NCBI RefSeq assembly: GCF_000196235.1
Contig: NC_008541.1
Coordinates: 2,170,001-2,234,000 of the forward strand
Reading direction: 5' to 3'
Source of the DNA: Arthrobacter sp. FB24
GTDB taxonomy: Bacteria > Actinomycetota > Actinomycetes > Actinomycetales > Micrococcaceae
Length of the DNA stretch: 64,000 nt
Below, one piece after another: positions 57,602 to 64,000 of this stretch. The notes under the pieces are model-generated. The model made no database searches. It was not told where the DNA came from and worked only from the letters and a program-made list of their open reading frames with translations. Both the position numbers and the translations under genes were made by a program. Each line of letters starts with the position of its first letter. Positions within the stretch are counted from its first letter, which is position 1.

Positions 57602-58417
57602 TTACTGTCGGGCGGGGTGCTCACGCACGCGCATCAACCATTCGGCGACGAAGGCTTGCAGGAGTTCGGGTTGCTCATGCATCAACGCGTGGCCGGCCCG
57701 ATCGAGCACCGCAAACTTGGCACGAGGGTACTGCGCCACTAAGCCCCACGGGCCCGCGTACCCGGCCGTGGCATCCTGCCTTCCGGCGAGGATCAACACG
57801 GGATGGGAGTAGGCTTTCGCGTCTTCCGGCCGATCCCGGAGCTCCCAGTGCGAAAAGATTCGCGCCAGGGCGGACTCGTCAACAAGTGGCATTGCGGGAG
57901 CCACGGAATCCCTGAACCGGCGCAGGGTTTCAGCAGTCTGCACAACGAAGTAGCTACGGTAAGAAGCCTCGAGGTCCGGTCCCACGTCGCCGGGCATGTC
58001 GACCATCGACGCAAGGACGTCGTGCTTGGGCACGTCACGCGTATGCGCGCCGACCGGACAGATGAGCGCCAGCCCGACGGCCTGGTCAGATCTCCCGTTG
58101 GCAACGGCACGGGCTAAGTACCCGCCATACGAATGACCAATGACAAGAAACGGTTCATCACCAATAGCGCTGTCGATCAGTCCGTGCAGAATGTCCAGCA
58201 CGTCATCGTTGCTCGTGACCACCTCGGGCGCGGGGGTTCGGCCCATCCCCGGCAGGTCCGGGTACAGGCGGCGAAATCCGGACACGTTGCACAGTATTGG
58301 TTCAAGAGCGCCAGCGATTTCGCGGTGATCCACGCCGGCCCCGTGCAGAGCGAGAACCGGCGTGCCGCTGCCATACTCGGCGTAATGCACAGGCACTCCA
58401 CTGACCGTACATTTCAT
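57602..58417 (-). CDS. Alpha/beta-hydrolase
   Basis: This 271-aa alpha/beta-hydrolase has the oxyanion HGAG stretch (25-28), the nucleophile elbow GHSYGG with S96, the acid in LAGRQDATAGY (near 225) and the catalytic His in DRAGHALMHEQP (near 248). It resembles the pimeloyl-ester/haloperoxidase-type hydrolases. The start at ATG 58417 begins the fold normally; the frame extends upstream without support. It stands alone, so the ester or other substrate is unknown. Confidence 0.85.
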   Translation of the reverse strand: MKCTVSGVPVHYAEYGSGTPVLALHGAGVDHREIAGALEPILCNVSGFRRLYPDLPGMGRTPAPEVVTSNDDVLDILHGLIDSAIGDEPFLVIGHSYGGYLARAVANGRSDQAVGLALICPVGAHTRDVPKHDVLASMVDMPGDVGPDLEASYRSYFVVQTAETLRRFRDSVAPAMPLVDESALARIFSHWELRDRPEDAKAYSHPVLILAGRQDATAGYAGPWGLVAQYPRAKFAVLDRAGHALMHEQPELLQAFVAEWLMRVREHPARQ

Positions 58418-58572
58418 CCGGACAGTGTAAAGCGGGTCGCGGCTTTCCAACACCGTCAAAGCGCGCCAGCCGACGGACGCCTTCGCCGCTGTGTCGCGGG
58501 CTCCCGGTAACCAGCGCGCAGGAGGCCCTGTGGCCCTACTCCGAGGGGGCGGCCAATCCATAGCATTGCGTC

Positions 58573-59016
58573 ATGGAACAGTTGCAGGAAGCCAACGCGG
58601 AAGAGCCGGCGTTGTCTGCCACCACAGTTTTCGCCAGTCTCGCGGAATTGCGGGACGCTCCCGGCTACAGCCCGAAGGCAATAGCCGAAAGGCTCATAAA
58701 TTCGCTTGGCTCTGATGCTGCGGCTCCTCTTCTCGGCGTCAGTGCAGGACTATTGGATCGGTGGGCATCTGGCCAGGATGCGCCGAATGCCGACGGCCGG
58801 CTTCAGCTTGCGGACCTGGACGCTCTCGTCGGACACCTCCATAGTGCTTTCACGCCGGCCCAGGCCATGATCTGGATGTGCAGCCCCAATGTGCAGCTGG
58901 GGTCCCGACCAATAGATGTGTACCGCACGCAGGGGTCGGCTCCCGTGATCGGGGCCATCCGGGCACACGTGCGGGAAGATATCGCCCAATCGGAAGGCCC
59001 GGACGTAAGCGGTTGA
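58573..59016 (+). CDS. Orphan MbcA/ParS/Xre-like antitoxin-type protein
   Basis: This 147-aa protein has a central helix-turn-helix-like part (AIAERLINSLGSDAAAPLLGVSAGLLDRWASG, about 37-68) and a C-terminal part resembling the DUF2384 toxin-binding domain. The hallmark W-x-x-x-PN-x-x-LG-x-x-PIDV is visible in IWMCSPNVQLGSRPIDVYRTQG. Such proteins usually pair with a RES-domain toxin that cleaves NAD. No RES gene follows within the 412-bp gap, so it is either an orphan regulator or the survivor of a degraded module. The ATG lacks a strong ribosome site. Confidence 0.6.
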   Translation: MEQLQEANAEEPALSATTVFASLAELRDAPGYSPKAIAERLINSLGSDAAAPLLGVSAGLLDRWASGQDAPNADGRLQLADLDALVGHLHSAFTPAQAMIWMCSPNVQLGSRPIDVYRTQGSAPVIGAIRAHVREDIAQSEGPDVSG

Positions 59017-59428
59017 CCTCAAAGGAAGCAGCCTACTTCGATGCTCTGACCGGGCCGCCACCTACGGATGGACAAACCGGGGCCGTCCACCATCGGCCGG
59101 CCGCCGCCACAAGAAAGCCCTTGCCATTGCCGATTATTGGGGCTCCACGCCGGTTCCCGACCCGTCCGGGCGACGTTCCGGCTCCTGGACGCTCCGGACA
59201 GCCTCTCGGACCAGAGCCGGCCGGAGCCCGACGGGGCCGGTATCGGCTCATCCTGACCACGGCTACGGTCCTGCGGGCTCTCAGATGCCCCTGCTGCCAC
59301 CCGGGGCCCGGGCCTGGATCCAAGGGAGACGCCCGACACCGGACGATGCGGCCGTGGACCGTACTATCGAGCGTATGGGCGTACAAGCAGCCCGGGTACG
59401 GCGACGACGAAGGGAAAGAGGATCAACG
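59017..59428. other. Intergenic stretch, no gene seen
   Basis: Frames on both strands are open because of high GC but show no ribosome site, start or domain. It may contain the promoter for the TspO gene. A RES-type toxin partner for the upstream gene was looked for and not found. Confidence 0.4.
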
Positions 59429-59941
59429 ATGAAACTGTTGACTGTAGCGTGGACGGCGGCCGCGAGCGCAGCTACGGCAGCGGCCGGTGCGGTGGCGACG
59501 GATCCTGACAGCCGCTGGTACCAGCGGCTGCGCAAGCCGGACTGGCAGCCGCCCGCCATTGCCTTTCCGGTCGTGTGGACCGCTCTTTACGCGGACCTTG
59601 CCGTGAGTTCCGCCGTCGCCCTGGACCGTAAGGATGCCCCCGACCCCGAGGGCGGTCAGGACGGGCGGCGGGAGATCCGCGCCTACCGGAGCGCCCTGGC
59701 CGCGAACCTGGTTCTCAACGCGACGTGGAGTTGGGTCTTCTGGCGTGCCCGCCGGCCGTGGCTGGCCGCGGCAGAGGCCGCCGTGTTGGCTGCAAGCAGT
59801 GCAGACCTGGTGCGGCGGACGTACAAGCTGAACAGCAGCGCCGGCGTCGCACTGGCCCCGTACGCACTCTGGTGCGGGTTCGCCACCGCTTTGTCGACGG
59901 CGGTCGCGAGGCTCAACCCCGGAGCGGGCGGGCGGCGGTAG
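59429..59941 (+). CDS. TspO/MBR family membrane protein
   Basis: This 170-aa protein has five hydrophobic segments and the TspO hallmark stretches WYQRLRKPDWQPPAIAFPVVWTALY (residues 28-52) and LVLNATWSWVFWRARRPWLAAAEA. TspO proteins bind tetrapyrroles and cholesterol-like ligands in the membrane. AAAGAGGA lies 8 nt before the ATG. An insert of charged residues (DRKDAPDPEGGQDGRREIR) between helices 2 and 3 is longer than in most TspO proteins. Confidence 0.87.
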   Translation: MKLLTVAWTAAASAATAAAGAVATDPDSRWYQRLRKPDWQPPAIAFPVVWTALYADLAVSSAVALDRKDAPDPEGGQDGRREIRAYRSALAANLVLNATWSWVFWRARRPWLAAAEAAVLAASSADLVRRTYKLNSSAGVALAPYALWCGFATALSTAVARLNPGAGGRR

Positions 59942-59973
59942 TTCCGGTATCCGCTACGGAGACAGCCGGCGTG

Positions 59974-60396
59974 TTATTCGGCGGACGGCCGCCGTCGTTG
60001 TTGTTTCGTCGCCGATCTTTGTTCCTTTGCGGCGAGGCGCCGGCGGTTCGATCCCCGGGTGGGTTTGGTTGGACGCCGAGGGGCAGCTTCGGGAGCAAGG
60101 GCCTCTGCCACAAGGCCGGAGAGCTTGGCGAGGGCGATCTCGCGATTGCGCAGCTGTGAGCGCTGCTCGGAGGCCGCCACGGTGATGACCCCGGAAATGA
60201 GGCGCCGTTGGAGGCGCGTGAGCAGCATCAGCCGTTGCTCGTCCAAGAGTGCCCGCGAGTCGCGGATGTTCCAGGAGAGCTCGACGCGGCTGTCCGAGGT
60301 GTTGACGTGCTGACCGCCAGGCCCCGACGAACGTGAGAAGCGCCAGCGGAGTTCCGGGGCGGGAATAGTGAGCGCGGGTGACACCTCCAGATCCAT
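59974..60396 (-). CDS. arfB: Peptidyl-tRNA hydrolase ArfB (release-factor-like ribosome rescue)
   Basis: This 140-aa protein has the release-factor GGQ motif at 27-29 (SSGPGGQHVNTSDSR) and the basic C-terminal tail (RRPTKPTRGSNRRRLAAKEQRSATKQQRRR) that enters the empty mRNA channel of stalled ribosomes. It lacks a stop-codon-recognition domain, as expected. The start is taken at ATG 60396, where ArfB proteins normally begin; ATG 60417 is an alternative. It converges with tspO, ending 32 nt away. Confidence 0.88.
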   Translation of the reverse strand: MDLEVSPALTIPAPELRWRFSRSSGPGGQHVNTSDSRVELSWNIRDSRALLDEQRLMLLTRLQRRLISGVITVAASEQRSQLRNREIALAKLSGLVAEALAPEAAPRRPTKPTRGSNRRRLAAKEQRSATKQQRRRPSAE

Positions 60397-60493
60397 GCAA
60401 CCAGCGTTGCACAACATGGGCGCAATCGAAGAGCCCAGCCGCTCGCGCGCTAAAGCCCGGACACTGAAGGAGGGGCGTCCTGCCGGGTGAGGG

Positions 60494-60523
60494 GGCAGGC
60501 AGCCGGCCGTCAGGCTGCCTGCC
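60494..60523 (-). terminator. Terminator hairpin overlapping the P450 stop codon
   Basis: GGCAGGCAGCC (60494-60504) pairs perfectly with GGCTGCCTGCC (60513-60523) around an 8-nt loop that contains the P450 stop codon, so the last codons of the gene form one arm. Confidence 0.55.
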
Positions 60524-61676
60524 AGCCCGCAGGCAGCGCCTTCAGCCCGTAGACAATGGTGCTGTCCATCCGTTCCAGGTGCGCGCCCGGGGCGAGTGCC
60601 AGTCCAGGCAGCCGGGACAGGATGGCTTCCAGTGCGATCCTTGCTTCAAGCCTCGCAAGCGGCGCACCGAGGCAGAAGTGGACGCCGTGGCCGAATGCCA
60701 AGTGACGGATCTGGCCCCGGTCGACGTCGAACTCGGCAGGGCGTTGGAATTGCCGTTCGTCGCGGTTTGCGGAGCCGATCCACGCCACCACGGGTGCGCC
60801 GGCAGGCATCTGAACGTCGCCGAGGATGGTGTCGGTGACCGTCACCCGGTACATGGACTGGACCGGGGACCGAAAGCGAAGCACTTCTTCGATGGCCTGA
60901 GGGAGCAGTGCCGGCTCCATCACTAACCGATCGATGGTGCCAGGCACCTCGGTAAAGCAAAGGACCGCGTTGCCGATCAGGTTCGTGGTTGTTTCGTTGC
61001 CGGCGACGAGCAGCAGGGCGCAGAAGCCCAGCAGTTCGGCCACGTTCAGTTTCTGCCCGTCAATCTCGGCGCTGAGCAGGTTGCTGATCAAGTCGTCGCC
61101 GGGCCGCCGCCGTCGCTGTTCGATGAGGTCCAGGAAGTATCCCGTCATTTCCCGGTTAGTGGCCTGGTGGTCTTCCGTTGCCGCATTGGTCCGCGTTTGG
61201 CTGACGATGACATCGGACCACTGCTTGAAGCGGTCCCGGTCATCCGCGGGGATACCCATGAGTTCCGAAATCACGATAACCGGCAGCGGGTACGCCAACT
61301 CCTCGATCAGGTCGGCGCCACCGCGGGAAACGATCCCGTCCAGAAGCTCTTCCGTGAGTTCCGAAATGCGGGGAGCAAGCGCGTCCACGGCTTTCGGTGT
61401 GAACGCCTGGGTCACCAGCGAGCGTAAATGACGGTGCCGCGGCGGATCTGTGGTGATCAGGCTCGAGGCGAACAGCTGGCCTGTCTCGGAAGGATCGTCG
61501 CCGCCCATCCGGGAAGAAAAGGTGGCGTATTCGGACAGGACCCGCTGCACGTCGTCATACCTGAAGACATGCCAACTTCCCGATTGCTCGTCGTGGAAGA
61601 CGGGTGCGGCTTCCCTCATTCGCTCGTAATAGGGGAAGGGATCCAGCGGGTTCTCATTGGCGGCGGCGAAATCCAT
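60510..61676 (-). CDS. Cytochrome P450
   Basis: This 388-aa soluble class I P450 has the I-helix AGNETT at 225-230, ExxR at 264-267 (EEVLRF) and the haem Cys at C335 in FGHGVHFCLGAPLAR. GAGAGG lies 7 nt before the ATG. No ferredoxin or ferredoxin reductase gene is adjacent, so electrons must come from a shared partner. Substrate cannot be inferred; related actinobacterial P450s act on terpenes, fatty acids or xenobiotics. Confidence 0.92.
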   Translation of the reverse strand: MDFAAANENPLDPFPYYERMREAAPVFHDEQSGSWHVFRYDDVQRVLSEYATFSSRMGGDDPSETGQLFASSLITTDPPRHRHLRSLVTQAFTPKAVDALAPRISELTEELLDGIVSRGGADLIEELAYPLPVIVISELMGIPADDRDRFKQWSDVIVSQTRTNAATEDHQATNREMTGYFLDLIEQRRRRPGDDLISNLLSAEIDGQKLNVAELLGFCALLLVAGNETTTNLIGNAVLCFTEVPGTIDRLVMEPALLPQAIEEVLRFRSPVQSMYRVTVTDTILGDVQMPAGAPVVAWIGSANRDERQFQRPAEFDVDRGQIRHLAFGHGVHFCLGAPLARLEARIALEAILSRLPGLALAPGAHLERMDSTIVYGLKALPAGWQAA

Positions 61677-61834
61677 GGCTGGCCTCTCTGCTCAGCCCGG
61701 CGATCTATCGGGTCTATCGGTCTCGCCGAAGCGCCGGGGCGTCGGATTGATGGACCGTAGGACCCTGATTTTATCCGACGCCCGCTCCGGCGTCAGCAGG
61801 AAAGTGCGGCCGCAACACGGAGCGCCGAAAGGCA

Positions 61835-61862
61835 GGCAGGAGCCGTCCTGAAGGCTCCTGCC
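61835..61862 (-). terminator. Hairpin after the FAD oxidoreductase gene
   Basis: GGCAGGAGCC pairs with GGCTCCTGCC around 8 nt, 12 nt beyond the end of the leftward FAD-oxidoreductase gene. Confidence 0.6.
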
Positions 61863-61874
61863 GGCCCGCCATTG

Positions 61875-62996
61875 CTACGAGAAGCGCTCGGCCCGGAAGG
61901 TGGCCAGCATCGGGTGCTTATTCCCGGTCATGATCTCCCCGGCGAGTAGTTCGCCGGCGATGAGTCCGAGCGTGGCGCCGGAGTGCGTAAAGGCCACGAA
62001 GCAGCCGGGAACCGAGCCCAGTTCACCGAGGACCGGTTCCCCGTCACCGGGAATCGGCTTGTAACCGATCTTCCAGGAACCTGGCTTGAGTTCCGGGTTG
62101 CCGGCGATGAGTTTGGATGCCTCGTCGGCCAGTTCCTGAACCACGTCATCCGGGATGCTGAACTGCCCGTCCCCGTGCTCGGTGATGCGGTCCTCGTACC
62201 AGTCGTGGTCCAGAGCGAGAGTGTTTCCGGGGTTGGGGCGAACGGCGGCCCGCGGGGTGTTCATCACGGCCCGGACCGAGTGGTCCACCGGCTTCGTCAG
62301 GACAAGCATGGAGACGGGCGAGCCATTGGGAATGTGGACGCCCAGGGGCGCGACGACGGCGGGAGTTGCCGCACCGCACGCTACCAGCACCGTGCCAGCC
62401 TCGTAGGTTTTGCCTCCCGTTGTTGCGACGCCGGTGGCCCGGCCCCCGTTGACGGTTACTGACGCTTTACCTGCGTTGAGAACCAGCTCGCCGCCGCGGG
62501 TATGGAATTCCTCCATGAGGAAATCCACCAGATCGGGGAGGCTGACCCAGCCTTCGCCCGGATTAAAGATGGCGTTGTCCGCGATGGCACGTGAATCGAT
62601 GCCGGGGGTGACGGCAGCGATTTCTTCGGGTGCGAGCAGCTTTGAGTCATAGCCGACGGATTTTTCGTAGGCGTGGCGGGACTCAGTTGCATCCGACTGT
62701 CCGGCGGCGTTCCACATGAGGCCACCGTCGAACTGGAGCCATTCCCTGCCGGGATCTGCAGCGAAGAGCGTGCGGTACCGGTCCACCCCGGCGAGGCGCA
62801 ACTGGTGATACGGGGTGGAGCGTTCCCCGGCGGAATTGAGCCAGGAGAGGGACCGGCCGCTGGCCTCACTTGCAAGGCCGCGTTCGGTCAGAAGGACGAC
62901 GGATGCGCCTTGGCGTAGCAGGTGAACGGCGGTGGAGACTCCAAGGATGCCGCCGCCGATGACGGCGACGCGCTTGGGTGAGGCAGTGGAGGACAT
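61875..62996 (-). CDS. FAD-dependent amine/amino-acid oxidoreductase (DAO family)
   Basis: This 373-aa glycine/D-amino-acid-oxidase-type flavoenzyme has the FAD motif GGGILG (14-19, VAVIGGGILGVSTAVHLL), a substrate-domain core and the C-terminal FAD-contacting stretch PGCFVAFTHSGATLGLIAGELLAGEI. AAGGGAAG precedes the ATG. The SLSWLNSAGERSTPYHQLRLAG segment resembles sarcosine- or amino-acid-type oxidases, but substrate is not assignable. The neighbour upstream in the same direction is a Gfo/Idh/MocA gene 57 nt away, possibly one operon. Confidence 0.85.
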   Translation of the reverse strand: MSSTASPKRVAVIGGGILGVSTAVHLLRQGASVVLLTERGLASEASGRSLSWLNSAGERSTPYHQLRLAGVDRYRTLFAADPGREWLQFDGGLMWNAAGQSDATESRHAYEKSVGYDSKLLAPEEIAAVTPGIDSRAIADNAIFNPGEGWVSLPDLVDFLMEEFHTRGGELVLNAGKASVTVNGGRATGVATTGGKTYEAGTVLVACGAATPAVVAPLGVHIPNGSPVSMLVLTKPVDHSVRAVMNTPRAAVRPNPGNTLALDHDWYEDRITEHGDGQFSIPDDVVQELADEASKLIAGNPELKPGSWKIGYKPIPGDGEPVLGELGSVPGCFVAFTHSGATLGLIAGELLAGEIMTGNKHPMLATFRAERFS

Positions 62997-63052
62997 ACGT
63001 CTTCCCTTTCTTTTTTGTTGGTTGGCCAGGTGCGAGCGCGATGGCCCGGCGC

Positions 63053-64000
63053 CTAGGCGAACGCGTGGATTTTTTCGATGATGCTGAGGACTTCAAGGGA
63101 TTCGGCGGGCTGAACGGGCAGCTTCCCCCGGCCGTGGATGGCCTCGGCAAGTCCGCGGTAGAACTGGGGATAACTGCCCCGTTCGGCAGGAACGGGCGTG
63201 GTGCTGCCGTCAATGCCCAGGGCCCCCCACGAGTCCTGGGGCTCAACGCCGTAGGCGGGATCCGACGGTTTCACTCCTGCAGCGAGGGCCGGTTCCTGGC
63301 TGTCCAGGCCCCATTTTGTGTAGCCGGCGCTGGAACCCAGGACGTGGAAGCGCGGGCCTACCTGGGCGGCCATGCCGTTCATCCACAATCTGGACCGGAC
63401 CCCGGATGCATGGAACAGGGACACAAAGGCTTCGGTATCGGCGCTCCCAGGGTGCGGACTGTGGTTGGCTGTCTCCCCGTAGCTGTGCTCAACAGGACCG
63501 AAGAGCTGGATTGCCTGATCGATAAGGTGGGCGCCGAGGTCGTGGAGTATGCCGCCCCCTTCTGTCAGCGTGGCGGTGTCACGCCAGTTCCGGAATCCCC
63601 CCGGACGCCACCACTCAAAGCGCGATTCAAAACTGCGGATCGTTCCCAATGAACTTTCCCGGACAAGCTTCTGGATAGTCAGGAAGTCGGCGTCCCACCG
63701 GCGGTTCTGGAATACCGTCAGGTGGACTCCGGCGTCGGCTGCTCGGGAAATGAGCTCACCGCCTTGAGCCGATGTGGTGACGAATGGCTTGTCCACCACA
63801 ACGTGGAGTCCGCTGGCTATAGCCGTTGCTGCAAGATCGAAGTGCGTGAGCGGCGGAGTGCCGAGGATGACGAGGTCAAGGTCCGAGGCCAGGGCAAAGA
63901 GGGCCTGCGGTGTGGGAACGATCCGGGTATCCGGGTAGCGCAAAGCCGCATCAGCGGCCCGCGCCGGATCCGCCGTCACGATGGCGTCGAGGGAGTAGCC
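63053..64000 (-). CDS. Gfo/Idh/MocA-family oxidoreductase (partial, N-terminus beyond the window)
   Basis: The frame is open to the right edge of the window. About 315 residues are present; the first ~30-40, including the GxGxxG nucleotide-binding loop, are missing. Visible features are the Rossmann ILGTPPLTHFDLA, VVVDKPFVTT (the family's EKP-type motif as DKP) and the GFO C-terminal domain (GGGILHDLGAHLIDQAIQLFG). It is a sugar- or inositol-type dehydrogenase of unknown substrate, probably co-transcribed with the downstream FAD oxidoreductase. Confidence 0.88.
   Translation of the reverse strand, partial: GYSLDAIVTADPARAADAALRYPDTRIVPTPQALFALASDLDLVILGTPPLTHFDLAATAIASGLHVVVDKPFVTTSAQGGELISRAADAGVHLTVFQNRRWDADFLTIQKLVRESSLGTIRSFESRFEWWRPGGFRNWRDTATLTEGGGILHDLGAHLIDQAIQLFGPVEHSYGETANHSPHPGSADTEAFVSLFHASGVRSRLWMNGMAAQVGPRFHVLGSSAGYTKWGLDSQEPALAAGVKPSDPAYGVEPQDSWGALGIDGSTTPVPAERGSYPQFYRGLAEAIHGRGKLPVQPAESLEVLSIIEKIHAFA

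Overview
The window is 64 kb of high-GC DNA with dense coding, GTG and TTG starts, clear Shine-Dalgarno sites and long GC-rich terminator hairpins. The gene content (SCO1664 and DUF3090 proteins, a MSMEG_4193-type phosphatase, a rifampicin monooxygenase, Rhodococcus/Arthrobacter-like phenol genes, an actinobacterial sulfoquinovose locus) points to a soil actinobacterium, most likely Micrococcaceae (Arthrobacter, Pseudarthrobacter or Paenarthrobacter). No rRNA, tRNA, CRISPR array or complete insertion sequence was recognised.

Region 1 (about 1.5-11.8 kb) is an aromatic-degradation island on the + strand. It holds an AraC regulator, a TfdB-like FAD phenol hydroxylase, a LysR regulator, catB, catC, catA, a two-component phenol hydroxylase (flavin reductase plus HpaB/PheA1-type oxygenase) and a maleylacetate reductase. 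It should take phenols to catechol and on to 3-oxoadipate. The extra hydroxylase and the maleylacetate reductase suggest substituted phenols such as chlorophenols. A 21-bp-spaced direct repeat in front of the TfdB-like gene is a likely AraC operator. The island is flanked by decay: an internally deleted pseudogene before it, and a 30-G homopolymer with an IS256-type transposase remnant after it.

Region 2 (12-21.3 kb) holds an M48-type membrane protease with a small membrane partner, a glycogen-debranching-type enzyme, a rifampicin monooxygenase (rox) preceded by a rifamycin-associated-element-like inverted repeat, and a secreted protein with six ChW-like repeats.

Region 3 (21.4-33.9 kb) is the most interesting part: a complete sulfoquinovose (SQ) utilisation locus of the sulfo-EMP type. 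A long minus-strand operon encodes an SF kinase, an SFP aldolase (YihT-like, lysine and arginine conserved), an ABC importer without an ATPase, a sulfolactaldehyde dehydrogenase candidate, a TauE/SafE exporter, an unknown 61-aa Cys-containing protein and an SQ isomerase (YihS-like, three histidines aligned). Divergent from it are a Gfo/Idh/MocA protein resembling NAD-dependent sulfoquinovosidases and a DeoR repressor. Three copies of an 18-bp palindromic motif mark the divergent promoter, the deoR promoter and a phosphomannomutase-type gene, which defines a local regulon. The mutase gene is frameshifted in a G8 tract.

Region 4 (34-64 kb) is mixed core and accessory: the SCO1664/DUF3090/phosphatase trio, an amidohydrolase, two methyltransferases, an MFS exporter, a second debranching-type enzyme, a papain-like lipoprotein, a thioredoxin-reductase-like/methyltransferase pair opposite an XRE-cupin regulator, a GH78 rhamnosidase with a LacI-type palindrome, ppsA beside a ppsR interrupted by one in-frame TAG, an orphan MbcA/ParS-like antitoxin, TspO, ArfB, a P450, a FAD amine/amino-acid oxidase and the 3' part of another Gfo/Idh/MocA gene that runs off the right edge.
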